The notes under the pieces are model-generated. The model saw only the letters and a list, made by a program, of their open reading frames with translations, made no database searches and was not told the DNA's origin. From assembly GCA_025526935.1 (NCBI GenBank), contig JAHLKD010000128.1, forward strand, positions 62,001 through 126,000: a DNA stretch of 64,000 bases. Direction: 5' to 3'. The number at the start of each line of letters is the position of its first letter. Position 1 is the first letter of the stretch. Both the position numbers and the translations under genes were made by a program. Shown piece after piece: positions 47,670 to 58,372 of the stretch. Source of the stretch: Cladochytrium replicatum. Lineage: Eukaryota; Chytridiomycota; Chytridiomycetes; Cladochytriales; Cladochytriaceae.

Positions 47670-47808
47670 CGAGGCCAGGGGTCTTACCGCCACTGGAAAG
47701 AAGAACAGGGGTCTTGGAAAGGGTCACAGGTTCAACAACACAATCGGGGGTGGTCGCTCCGCTGCCTGGAAACGCCGCAACACCCTCTCCCTCCGTCGCT
47801 ACCGTTAA
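47074..47808 (+). CDS. RPL15: 60S ribosomal protein eL15
   Basis: Exons 47074-47079, 47136-47221 and 47286-47808 give 204 residues, the same length as yeast Rpl15. The first exon codes only Met-Gly. The sequence is [20 protein letters not shown], then [62 protein letters not shown], and the C-terminus [11 protein letters not shown]. eL15 binds 25S/28S rRNA early in 60S assembly. Codon choice in exon 3 is strongly biased to C-ending codons, as expected for a highly expressed gene. Short first exons are common in fungal ribosomal protein genes. There is no doubt about the identity. Confidence 0.98.
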
Positions 47809-48141
47809 ATATGTTGATGGTGGGCTGGGTGGACAAAACTGGTTCTGGGTTCAATGTAATGGACTCGGACTCGAGCTTTCGTTCCTTACGCTTGTTGGAG
47901 GCTATATCGGTCACATTCGGTGTCTTTGGCACACTTTGTCACATTTTTAAAAAAAGGCTTGATCCGTTCATACATTCATTAAGCTGCCAGTCCCTAAAAG
48001 AATTTGAAATTTAGATTGCAAAGGTCCGTAGTGTGACGCTCACCGAAGGCAACTCACAATCATTTAGAAAAAAAAAGCAGCGATGTTCTCAGGAATAGTT
48101 CAGGGTGCTTCAGATTCCTTTCACATTAAATACGTGAATGT

Positions 48142-48223
48142 GGACAGAGAGGGATTCGAACCCTCGCATCCGGAGATACTACGACCTGAACGTAGCGCCT
48201 TAGACCAACTCGGCCATCTGTCC
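48142..48223 (-). tRNA. tRNA-Leu, anticodon CAG
   Basis: The minus strand folds as a class II tRNA of 82 nt: acceptor stem GGACAGA/TCTGTCC, D arm GCC/GGC, anticodon stem CTACG/CGTAG with loop TTCAGGT (anticodon CAG, reading CUG), a long variable arm, and T arm GAGGG-TTCGAAT-CCCTC. There is no intron and no encoded CCA. CUG is read as leucine here by the identity elements visible, so a serine-CUG code is not suggested. Confidence 0.95.
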
Positions 48224-48228
48224 TTACC

Positions 48229-48550
48229 ATGTTTTATCCCTCTCTCTCTCTCTGTCTCTTCTCTCTCTCTCTCTGTGTCTCTTTCTCTCTCTCTCTCTGT
48301 GTCTCTTTCTCTCTCTCTCTCTGTGTCTCTTTCTCTCTCTCTCTCTGTGTCTCTCTCTCTCTCTCTGTGTCTCTTTCTCTCTCTCTCTCTGTGTATCTTT
48401 CTCTCTCTCTCTGTGTCTCTTTCTCTCTCTCTCTCTGTGTCTCTTTCTCTCTCTCTCTCTGTGTCTCTCTCTCTCTCTCTCTGTGTCTCTTTCTCTCTCT
48501 CTCTCTGTGTCTCTCTCTCTCTCTCTCTGTGTCTCTCTCTCTCTCTCTCT

Positions 48551-48623
<73 letters not shown>

Positions 48624-48625
48624 TC
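48229..48625. repeat. CT-rich microsatellite with (CT)n-GTGTCTCTTT higher-order units
   Basis: About 400 bp of CT repeats carry a regular GTGTCTCTTT or GTGTCTCT break every 24-28 bases, then a pure CT run from about 48553. It sits between the 5' side of the tRNA-Leu gene and the 5' end of a LINE. Long frames on both strands here are artefacts. Confidence 0.95.
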
Positions 48626-48677
48626 TCACAAATCAATACCCTAAACTATCAGCTGCCCTCCTGCTGCTGTCTCTGCC

Positions 48678-49295
48678 GTGCCTTCCTATGCTCAAGTTGC
48701 GAGTGCTAGCCGACCGCCACCTACCCCTGCTACTCGGAATCCTGGCCTTTTCAGCACTGCAAAATTTGTCTCTTGTGCATCAAATGCTATTGTTCGTATT
48801 GAAGCTGCCGATGCTGATGCTCAACCCGCCCTTTATCGCTCAGTGGTTGCTGGAGTGGACCCTCTATCTCGCAGATCACTACGGCCACACAGATTGGTGA
48901 TTGATTACCCAGCTGAGTCACCAATTTTGATCAATCCTCCTCAGCCTGTTCGTGATCGTGCTGCTGGTTTTGCTACTGTGAGGTTTAAGGAAATTAGTCG
49001 TCAGCCACTTAATCAGCTCCGCACTCTGATTAATCGAATTTCTGGAAACCCTCAATATTCCCGTGACATTTGCCATATTAGTTTTATTGGGCGTAACACT
49101 GCTGAGTTTATTTGTACTTCTGACTGTGCTGACAAGCTCCGCAAGAACATTTTTCCAGGTGATGAGGTGCCTGTTGATCTTTTTGACCCTGGGCAGCTTT
49201 GTTCTGGGTCTGTTCAATCACTTGAGCAACGTCAAGTTGCTGTAGCAAAGGCTGTTCACAAAAGATTTTGCTCACCTCTTGCGAATTACTCATGA
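48678..49295 (+). pseudogene. LINE B ORF1-like region
   Basis: The frame runs from MPSYAQVASASRPPPTPA to a stop at 49293. It shares YAQVASA/YAAAAANA and HISFIGRNTAEFIC/HISFVGRNIASFIC blocks with LINE A. It is likely truncated at its 5' end by the microsatellite junction. No nucleic-acid-binding motif was recognised. Confidence 0.6.
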
Positions 49296-49400
49296 TCCTG
49301 CAGTTTTTCATTATCTTCGTTCTAATCTTCCTGCTGCAGACTTTGAAGCTACTGTTTCTTTAGCCCGTTCTTCGCGTTCTGAACCTACATCTCGCAATTA

Positions 49401-52400
49401 ATGTGGACTTTTCGTTCTGGAACCTTCAACTGTAGAGGTTTGCCTCTGGATTTTTCAGATTTACTTGCTTGGCTTGTTACTCATCAGTTTCATTTTTTAG
49501 TTTTAACAGAAACTCATAAATTAACTTTAGACAGTGTTTCTTCTGAGTATTTGTTGTTTGATTCTCGTCCTCCGCCAGACGCTCCTTTGGCATCTGGTGT
49601 TGCTCTTCTTATTAACCCACATCGTTGCAGTACTTATCAATTTAGGTTGATTGCATCAATTCCTTCTGGGTTTGGTTTGTGGTTTCGGTTTTGTCAGGTA
49701 GTGATTGGTGGATTTTATTTTCCTCCACGTTGGACTGCGGAAGACTGTTTGGGTGCATTATCTGCTTTTCCTCAATTTGTTTCGAATTCGGATACACCAG
49801 TAGTTTTGATTGGTGACTTCAATTTTAGAACTCAGAGCACTGGTGATCGTGTTACTAATGCCTGTGCCAGAGCACTTCTTCCTTTTATTACAGCCCACTC
49901 ACTTTCATTGGTTGTCCCAGCTTCTTCTTCAGCTCGTCGCCCAACTTTTCGTTCCCACTAAGAGAGTTCAATTATTGATTTGTTTTTTGCTTCTACTTAT
50001 GTGACAGCTTCCTCTTATTTAGTGCATGATCAACCCCAGTCTATGGCTCCCCATCCTTCAGACCATTTTGCAGTGACCTGTTCATTTTCTTTAGCTGGCC
50101 CAGATCCTCAGGCCACTGTGCCTCCTCCTCTACCTTCTTGGAATCTCCGATTGTTAAAGGATGAAGTTATTCGTAAGTCGCACAGAGAAACTGCTAAGAT
50201 TCTGCTTCCTCCAACATCAGAGGCACTAACAGCAGCATTGGAACCACTTCAGGTCCCTGTGGGGACTTCTCTTTCTCGTGCAGTGGCCCAGGGAGCAATT
50301 GATTCTGCATTTCAAATTATAGTTGATTTTGTTGAGGCAAGCAGCAGTTCTTACATTGGGACCCCCAACACCTCAGTCGTAGAGCACCAGCGACCACTCC
50401 TCTTGCCCCCTGAGATTGCTTTGTTGCGTAGTAAGGCTCGTTCAGCATTCCGTGACTATTATTCCCTCTTGCACCACAATTCTTCTGACCCTCTTCTTCC
50501 TTTTCTAAGAACTCGCCAACGTGATAGTCACAAAGCATTCAAATCAGCTCTGAGATCACACAGGCGTAAGACAAAAGCAAATTTTTTTGATGACCCTAGT
50601 TTCTTCATCAGTGCCTTCTCTTCTGAAACATGTGTCTCATGCTCGGCGCTGTGCTAACTTTCGTACTTCAGCTAATGGTTTAGATTTCGATCCTCAGTCT
50701 TTAGCCAAATATGCTGATCATTTTGCTAGTGTCTACAATGCTCAGACTGCTGACCCAGTTTCACCTTCAATTGTTCTGTGTGATTTTCAGCTGCCATTGG
50801 ATGTTGAAGCTTTTGTTCTAGCTATTAGGGACTGCCCTTTGGAGTCTGCCCCGGGTCATGATCGTCTGCCTGCAGAACTTTATCGCCCAATTTCAGCTAT
50901 TCTTGCTCCATTGTTCTTGCAACTTTCTCAGTCCATTTTTCGTAGTAGTCTTACACCCACTTCATGGAATCTTGGGCTTTTGCACCCAGTTTGGAAGCAA
51001 CTTCTTACGCTTGGTGACATTACTAATCATCGCCCCATTACTCTTTCGTGTGTTGCCCGAAAATTTTTGAGCGAGCTTTGTTGCCACATCTTTATTCTGC
51101 TATCACGTCTCAACGCCCACTTGATGCTGCCCAAGCGGGATTTCAGTCACACCGCTAAAGAATGGAATGTGTTTTTGGTCTTCAGGCATGTATCTCCTGT
51201 GCGTCTAATGCCAAGGTTCCTTGGGTTGCTGGGCTTTTAGATATTCAAGCAGCTTATGACACCACAAATCGTGCAATTCTTTGGGCTGAGCTTCTTTCTA
51301 GGGGAGTACCGTTGCCATTTGTTTTTGTTTGAAGTCTCTGTTTGATTTTTGTTCTTCCAGAGTGGTTGTTGCAAATTGTTTTTCAGATGCTTTTGATTTG
51401 TTTAGAGGTTTGTTTCAAGGTTCTGTTCTCAGTCCACTTCTCTATATCACTTTTCTTGATCCTCTACCAGGGCTCCTCCGACCATTTGCCCCACCTATAA
51501 CACTCTTTCATCCTGCCAAACCACGATATAATTCTTTTCTATTTGCAGATGATTTGGCCTTGTTTGCACTTACTTTGGATGCTATGCAGGTTCTTCTCTC
51601 TGTTTGTGACCAGTTTGCCCAAGCTCGTGGTTTTTCTTTGCTCCTTTGAAGTCTGTGATTCTCACAAGAATTCCCATTCGTGCTAATTCGCTTCATGGTC
51701 AAACTCTGCCTGTCAAGCCTTCATTTCGTTATCTGGGTTGCTTTTTTGGAGATACTGGATTTGATGTTTTTCACTGACTATTTCCCATCGACTTGCCAAA
51801 GCGCGCCAAAGCGCGTGCAGCTTCTTTTGCTTTGCTTTCTTTTTCAAGGATGTTTGGTTCTCATTCTCTGGTTGTGGTTTGTCATTTGTTTTTGTCTTTT
51901 ATTCGACCTACGTTTGAATTTGGTTTATATTTTATTCTTCCCTCTGTTGCTGTTTGCAAACAAGTTCGGACTTTTATTCACCAAAGTTTTTGTCGATTTC
52001 TTCGCCTTTCATTTTCCACTTCAATTGCTGGGGTTTTGCTGTTTTTTAATTTTCCTGACCTTCAGTTTCGGCTTCAATATCTGCAGTTTCAGATGTTTCA
52101 ACGTTGGCTGGATGATGATGCCCCTGATATGGTTCACTCTATGTTGTCATTCTTTCTTCACCAGGGAAAGCACTTTAGTTGTTCTCCTGTCCCTTTCAAC
52201 AATCACTTCCTCTTCCCGGCTGCAAATGTTGTAGTTCCCAAACCTTCTGATGTTATCGCAAATCACTTTCACCAAGTAACCTCATCTGCCTATGGTTCTA
52301 TAGCTGCTAGCTTTGTTCCCCTTGCATCTGCACACCCTCATGCGCTAGCAATTGCTCCTCCATGCTTCCCTATTTCGTCAATCTTGAGGCTTCTGCAGTA

Positions 52401-52716
52401 TCGTCTTGGACGTTTGTTTTATCACCCCCGCAAGCAGTGTTGTCGCTGCCGCACTGCAACTCTCTCTAGATCTCATGTTTCAGAATGTTTGCGTCTTGAC
52501 CTATTGTTGCCTCCTGTTCCTGTTCCTGTTTTACAACTTCCGCTTGACGTTGCAATTGATAGCCTTCGTCCACTTCGTATTGTCAACCCAGCGAATCTTG
52601 CACCGTGGTATCTAGTTTTTTGTTGTTTCCGTAAGATTTGGCTTCACTGTATGGGTCTGCCATTAGAAGTTTCTCCTCCAGACTCCCTCTTTGGCCCTGC
52701 ATTTGTGGATCTTTAA
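49401..52716 (+). pseudogene. LINE B ORF2 (endonuclease, reverse transcriptase, zinc knuckle), disrupted
   Basis: The ORF starts MWTFRSGTFNCRGLPLDFSD, with VLTETHK and VLIGDFNF as endonuclease motifs. TAA at about 49959 precedes SSIIDLFF and PSDHFAVTCSF, the last endonuclease motifs, in the same frame. RT follows with SAPGHDRLPAELYRPI, HRPITLSCVARKF, AQAGFQSH (in another frame), LLDIQAAYDTTN (another frame), LFQGSVLSPLLYITFLDPLP and FLFADDLALF. The C-terminus has LFLSFIRPTFEFGLYF and CCRCRTATLSRSHVSEC. At least five frame changes make it non-functional. Active copies prime cDNA synthesis at a nick made by the endonuclease. Confidence 0.82.
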
Positions 52717-52964
52717 CGGTTCCTTTTTACATTATTTATTACTCACCTGTTTTTTTTGGCACCTTAGCAGTATCTGACGGGTAGCCACAGGTTTGAGTTT
52801 ACATTCTCTGTTTTGCTTTGTTGCTTTTCCTTATGCTGCGCGCGCTTCCCTATGTGCTGGTCCATGACCATCTTGTAAGGCACTTTGGGTGTTGTTTTTT
52901 GTTATGCATTGTATGTGCAAAATAAATAATAATATTGTTAAAAAAAAATTAGTCTCTCTTGTTT

Positions 52965-53095
52965 TTTATCCTTATGCTGCGCGCGCTTCCCTATGTGCTG
53001 GTCCATGACCATCTTGTAAGGCACTTTGGGTGTTGTTTATTGTTATGCATTGTATGTGCAAATAAATAAATAATATTGTTCCAAAATATAAAAAA
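52965..53095 (+). repeat. Second copy of the LINE B 3' end
   Basis: About 120 bases from CCTTATGCTGCGCGCGCTTC to AATAATATTGTT repeat the 3' UTR just upstream (from 52834), again ending in an A/T-rich tail. It is either a second, very short 5'-truncated insertion or a tandem duplication. Confidence 0.85.
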
Positions 53096-53184
53096 GATTT
53101 TTTTTGTTCTGCATTTTATCATCAAAAGATGTGTGCTAAAAAATGGAAGAAACAAAAGTTTTATACTTGTATTTTAATTCTGCA

Positions 53185-53240
53185 CCAGCGGGTGATATGT
53201 ATTGGTTGGAAATGAATACATATTATGAAGATTTTCAAAG
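53185..53240 (+). mobile_element. LINE A 3'-end fragment (~55 bp)
   Basis: GCACCAGCGGGTGATATGTA followed by TTGGTTGGAAATGAATACAT matches the complement of the LINE A 3' end at 12127-12185. Confidence 0.7.
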
Positions 53241-53813
53241 AATCAATATGCTGAAATAATTATAATAATTATATTTAGAAATATGTTCAAGAATATAACG
53301 TTAAATCAGGTTTTACCAGAGACTACAGCAAAGACCGAGATTATGTTCATCACAATGGTTAAAAGTTGTGTTCGTAATTAGACAGAAGCTCTGATCTTTC
53401 ATTCAGTGATGGATGCAGCCGTCCACCACAAATGCTAAAAGTTCTGTCCATCTCTATGGTTGAAGTTCTGTTCCTCACTATGGTGTAAAACTGGACGGTG
53501 GTCTTAGAGTAGCTCACATTCAGCAAAATTTACTTGATCGATATAGTTTTGCAAACAAGACTCTGCTTTTCAAATTTCAGTCTGTTCGCAATTGGAAACC
53601 AAAAATAGCTCTCTTTATTAAATCTCAATAATTTCAACCAACAGATCTTAATGAGTAGGTCAATATCATTTTACGCTCACTGTATGAAGATCATTTTCCC
53701 GTCAGGTTCTCAGCCCCGTCCCACACCGTACTTCCTCAGATTCGATACCAAACATTTCCACCAAATTGTCCTCATTACAGAACCCTCATCTGCGACCTGC
53801 ACAGACCATCTTA
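53241..53813. other. AT-rich spacer ending at an inversion breakpoint
   Basis: No gene was recognised. Two phrases (CACAATGGTTAAAAGTT and CTCTATGGTTGAAGTTCTGT) repeat loosely at 53350-53490. The block ends abruptly at 53813 against hAT copy 4. Confidence 0.4.
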
Positions 53814-55270
53814 ATCCACTAATGCCCTGAACATGCGATAGATAGTGGCAGACGTACTTAGCGAATTATTGTGCCGTATCCAGTTTCCGAGCAAAATGTG
53901 CACCCTAAGAAGAGTAAGGCTGCTCCGAGCACTGCTACTTGAAGTTGATATTCGGCTTGAGCGGTCGTCTGATTCAACAAATATGGGCCGTAAGTAAGAA
54001 CTCATTTCGGGAGAGGACTTCGTAGTTAACGTTGACCAACTTGATTGATGGTGGAAGAGACGGCAATTTAAGGTCATAAATAACCTCATTGATCTTATGC
54101 ATCTGGAAGGAGATACCCTGGATGACCTCTTTCACCAAAAGGATAGCCGTACAATGGTGCTGCTGCAGGCTAAGCAATGCAAGGGAACTCGTTGGAGAAC
54201 TGGTTCAATGTACCTTTGGAATTCTACCAATCCCCTTGATAGCCGACGATATGCTTATTGGGCCGCCTGTTGATGTTGGCGCTGCAGGTGCTGCAGCTTC
54301 TGAATGACCAGCCTGTCGTTTCAGAGCAGCAAGCTCTCCCTCCAGGCGGTCACACGTGATTTCCATTGTGAAATCTCCTGGGAAGCTGCCTGCTTCTCCC
54401 TTTCCATTGCAGCGGTGATCTCCCTGAATCTTGCTAGCTCTTTGTGCTCGCCGTGCTGAATCAATGCACCCGCCTGCCCAATTCATCAATGAGAGCCTTC
54501 TCTCGCACTTCTGCTGCCATGCGGGTCCTTCTCTCATTCATTGCAGTCTCTTCAAGATTTTGTCATGTTCAACAGTCGTTCTGACTGTTTGAGGACATGT
54601 TTGTCCTTTCACGGTCCTCATCTGCTCGTTTGATGGTCACTTGGAACTCTTCAACCTTTGCAGTGACAGGCATTCCTCTGTAAATGCCGTACTTGTGTCC
54701 CTGCCGCCTGTAAAAGTCCAGAAATGTTGTTTCCTTCTGAAAGGAAGAGCTTTTCAAGCACTCCATACGATAGGCGTTTGCTGCTTTTATGAACTCCGTT
54801 CGTCTACTGCATTCATTGTGAATTTCATTCAGGGCTTGACGAACTAGCTTGCTGTCAGAGTTAAGTCAGTCGATCAACCCTTGAAGAACAAATCTTGGGC
54901 CGCATTCATCACGATTTGTTTGGCAGTTGCTGATGAAGTCCTCCGAGTCGTAGCTGTGGCGCTTGCTTTGATTTTTGATACGAAAGTCGTATGTCTGAAG
55001 CAGGACAGAGTCTGTCGATGAGCAAATAGTCAGCATCCCCTTTAGTACCACGTCGTGCCGGTTTCTTTGAAGGAGCTGTCGATTTGACATCAAGGCCTAC
55101 TGCTGCTTCTTCCACTTCAGAACCCGATCCCAGAGATGTTTCAGGTGCAGTCACCAGTTCTGCACTTGATTCTCTTTCAGATGATGGTTTGGATTGTTTC
55201 AACGCTCGCTTCTTGTAGTTCAAGGTATGGTGTTTGTACTGTTTGTCGTGGGAAGATACAGGGGTGTTCT
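53814..55270 (-). pseudogene. hAT-borne second gene, copy 4 (broken by inversion and frameshifts)
   Basis: Pieces at 54909-55200 (N-terminal KKRALKQSKPSSERESSAEL), 54569-54766, 54205-54350 and 53811-54177 match the copy 1 protein closely. Several single-base frameshifts are present. The C-terminal ~85 codons are on the other side of the inversion (57816-58065, plus strand). Confidence 0.75.
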
Positions 55271-55608
55271 TAGCCGGAATGTTACAGGAATGTATGTGAT
55301 AATATTTCCCTGACACTATAGTCCTCTACCCGATCTGAAAATAATAATAAGCTAGGGAAGAAACTGGCTAGTAACATTGATAGAGAGGATTCTGTCCACC
55401 CGGACACTTTCTCAACTCATTGACGGTACTTGAGTCAGGTTTTACTCGGGTCTGATTTTTGACCCGAGAAGGGTTTTCCTACTGGACCCGATACCTGACC
55501 CGGATCTGACCAGAATATTTTCCATGAAAATCCGGCACTCGGGTCGGGGTATATTTGGCGAATGGACTTGGACCCGACCCGAAAGACCCTAAAACCCGCC
55601 GATCCTTA
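53814..55608 (-). mobile_element. hAT copy 4, part 1 (transposase-less derivative)
   Basis: It matches copy 1 from about 554 to 2130, then a single palindromic unit (about 55380-55430), then directly the right terminus ending at 55608. The transposase and nearly all repeat units are missing. The other end of the same element is at 57816-58364 in the opposite direction. Together they give a 2.34-kb element carrying only the second gene. Confidence 0.85.
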
Positions 55609-55616
55609 CTGTCTGC
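55609..55616 (-). repeat. 8-bp target site duplication of hAT copy 4 (first)
   Basis: CTGTCTGC directly after the right terminus; its complement is GCAGACAG. Confidence 0.85.
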
Positions 55617-56340
55617 AACACCAGGGTCAGAAGCAACCGATTTAATTCCAGCAAATGTCCCCCTACAAGAGCGTCGCATTGCCTTGTTCAAGTTGCTGGA
55701 AATGCACGTGGAGTACGCAATAGAGTACATGCAAGCTATTGAACGAGATATTGCTGCTTGGGACACTGTCGGTATCAGTGCCAGCTTACAGCAGTGTCGC
55801 CAAAACTGGATCTTTGGGGCGACCACGGAAGGAGGTGCCACTCGGACTGGTGTATGCCCATCAGAGCCAAGGGTACAGCATGACGTAGATATCAGATTTG
55901 CTTGGTGTGAGTCGGAACACCATTCACAACCATTTACGCTACACAACCCCCTGACTCCAGCTTCGGCAGTATCAGACAGAGAGCTTGACAGAATGATTCG
56001 TTACGCACGATCAGCAGTGGGGTATTGCTCACACTTCGGTGCAAGCATGATTCAAAGTAAGTTCTTGACTTGAACATAGCTTTCGAAAATAATACTAACA
56101 AGCATTCAAGGTATTTGGCTGGAACATTCCGCATTCGTGTTCCTGTGAAAGGATCAAAGTCTCGAACCGCGGTGTAGACCCTGAGGCAACTGCAGCACAT
56201 CAACACAGGGCAATTTTAAGCCGAGTGTACCGAGTGAAAGAAGTCATGTCACTTTGGCATGTTGATAGGAATCACAAGCTTAAGTGTTGGCGATTTGTAA
56301 TTCACTGCTGTATTGTTGGATATTCAATTCACTGCTGTAT
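55609..56340 (+). pseudogene. Integrase-core (DDE, WHxDxNHKL type) transposase-like gene, C-terminal part
   Basis: The plus strand codes LSATPGSEATDLIPANVPLQ onward to about 56073, then after a probable short intron GVDPEATAAHQHRAILSRVY and SLWHVDRNHKLKCWRFVIHC. The last motif matches the LWHIDGNHKLIRWRFVIHG signature of integrase-core proteins frequent in fungal genomes; its Asp is the first catalytic residue. The next residues are duplicated (a 27-bp direct repeat at about 56300-56355). The gene then ends at the LINE A junction at about 56357. The N-terminal part is on the opposite strand at 58373-58662. Confidence 0.65.
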
Positions 56341-56356
56341 TGATAGATATTCCAAC

Positions 56357-57815
56357 ACTCAAAGAATTTTCTATCGATGTTGGTTAAAGTGATGGGGCGG
56401 TACTGACTAATATTACCAATGGAACCATTATTCTTCCAAACAGGTAACAACAAGCCAGCATTCCAGGCAGAGGCTGACAAACCTGAACGGAAATAGCATT
56501 TGAAAGTTGAACAAAAAGAATAGCAACGTCAGAAGCTAACGGCTTAAACAACTCAGCTTGGGCTAGGAGCAGAGTTGTTTGGGGAAGAACGAATAGCACA
56601 AACAAAGTCACTAAAACCAACTGACGAAGAATCATTCAGTGCATGTAGACGAACGTGTTCTGCAGTGGCGGAGGATTGTGCAAACTGAGTCTGGTAAACG
56701 GAAGGAAAGTGATTGCAATAATGAGATAAAGAGGCAGGATCAGACAATAAACCACTTGCAGCAGAATGCCGTTGATGACACCTGCACGCAGTGGAAAGAA
56801 CTTTGCTAACCTCGGTTAAAGAACTAGGAGAAGAACTAAACATATTGTCACCAGAAGCCTCTCAAGCTCGCTGAGAAGAGACCAAGTACAAAAAGCTTTG
56901 AAGTGCTCACGCGATAGCCGGTCACACTCCAATTGACAATACTCAACTAAAACTGGGTCAGGATCATCACAGAAGAAACAACTAACCCTAATTGCTTATG
57001 AGCAAGTAAGTAGCTCCGTCGCAAGGCCACGAAATGCGGCGGCAACAATGGCAGGGCAGGGCGACGATGAACTAAACTGGGAGGTCCATGACACAAGCAG
57101 TGCACAAAGTAACAAAGGACAAAATAATATTTAATGCAGAATCAATACATCCCTGTGCAACATCCACAGACATTTGGGGAAGGGTGGGAGCTTCTAAAAT
57201 TGGACTGAGCGCAGCATTGACATCAGCAAGGGTGGGATCAAAAAACAAATGTCCCACTTCCTCCATTGCTTGAAAGACAGCAGGTTGACGCAACAGATGA
57301 GCAGCCCAACACTTGTAGATGGGAGCAGCAGAGGGAGCGCCGGCATTGGGAGGAGCAAAAGAAGAAACAGTGGTAACCGGAAAATGGTCAGAAGCCCAAG
57401 GCATAAACTCGCCGTCGGCAAGACGACTATGAACAATGTAAGAAATAGGATCACATTGAAGCAGAGGATTGACAAACAACAAATCGAAATGGAGTCACCA
57501 TTGCGAGTAGAAATGTGGGGTTGTGACAGGAAAGGTGCTTAACTAGAGAGAAACTAGCAGCAGAAATAAATTGCTTAAACAACCTACCCTACCATTTGAA
57601 GAATGATCACCAGTAGCTAAAAAACAGGAATTGAAATCGCCCAACAAAGAGCAGGGCACGGAGACGACGGGACATGTTGAGGAAGCAAAGCAATAAACCT
57701 TCAAGGAAGGGGTCCTGAGCAATGCCACACGGAGGCAAATAATACCCTCCAACCAAAAGCCCACAAAATTTAAACCATAGAGAGGTGCCACCAGAACTAG
57801 AAAGCACTTGGACAA
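56357..57815 (-). mobile_element. LINE A, second copy, internal fragment
   Basis: The minus strand matches LINE A from the endonuclease (GTSLWFKFCGLLVGGYYLPP at 57790, with SDHFPVT at about 57400) to the early RT domain (ISQYRPITLTNIDRKFFE at 56365). Both ends are lost. The 5' side stops exactly at the inversion breakpoint 57815/57816. The 3' side stops at 56357 inside the integrase-like remnant. Confidence 0.82.
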
Positions 57816-58364
57816 GCATATCCTTCTGAGTGGCTAAGGTTCTGGACGGCATACATCAGGCATCTTTCGTCCATAACGCTCCCTGAGGTGGATTGGAATC
57901 CTTGGAAGACAGGTTTAGCCAAGGATTTCATGCTTTCAAATGACGACATTGATCGGTTCATCAGGACTGGGTTGGCGAAGGACGTAACCAGTGGTGGATG
58001 GGACCTCTGACGATATGAACCAGATACAGAAGCTGATTTGGGCTGTTCCACCTATCAACTTGTGATTGTTCAGTGGAGTTTTGTTTCTTTTTACGATAGT
58101 GTTTCTAAATAACACACTGTCCACACAGACGCAAAGTGTTCATGTAAATATCCGTGGTCTAACTCAACGTTCAATCAATCCTCTCCTGGGCAGCAAAAAC
58201 CCGGCGGGTCAGGGTCGGGTACGGGTTTCTACCACTTCGGGTCAGGGTATTCCATTTGTACCCGTCAGTGACCCGGCGGGTCGCTGGAAAACACGACCCG
58301 ACACAAAGGGTTTGATGTGGGTCGCCACTGAAACCCGGACCCGACCCGGACCCGCCGAACCTTA
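57816..58364 (+). mobile_element. hAT copy 4, part 2 (left end, inverted relative to part 1)
   Basis: It matches the complement of 8-553 of copy 1: the last ~85 codons of the second gene with a stop at about 58063-58065, then the GGGTCGGGT-rich subterminal DNA and the terminus CCGAACCTTA at 58364. Confidence 0.87.
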
Positions 58365-58372
58365 GCAGACAG
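58365..58372 (+). repeat. 8-bp target site duplication of hAT copy 4 (second)
   Basis: GCAGACAG directly after the left terminus, identical to the complement of 55609-55616. Confidence 0.85.

Larger units (their letters stand above)
48640..52945 (+). mobile_element. LINE type B, long copy, 5' end in ORF1
   Basis: In order on the plus strand are an ORF1-like region (to 49295), the APE endonuclease (49401-49990), reverse transcriptase (50590-51650), a C-terminal region with zinc knuckle (51793-52716), a 3' UTR, and AATAAATAATAATATTGTT followed by an A-run at about 52938-52949. The 5' end lies in the CT microsatellite with no start of ORF1 visible, so it is probably 5'-truncated. ORF2 has an early TAA at about 49959 and several frameshifts. 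A 3' fragment of the same family lies at 16672-17553. Confidence 0.87.

Noticed and set aside
47266-47727. A 153-codon minus-strand frame opposite eL15
   Set aside because: Mirror frame of the strongly biased eL15 exon 3.
48142-48223. CUG reassignment to serine
   Set aside because: The CAG-anticodon tRNA looks like an ordinary leucine tRNA, and I saw no pattern in conserved proteins that would need serine at CTG.
48224-48900. Long open frames across the CT-rich region (up to 223 codons on both strands)
   Set aside because: They are translations of a CT/AG microsatellite (SLSLS or RERER runs), not genes.
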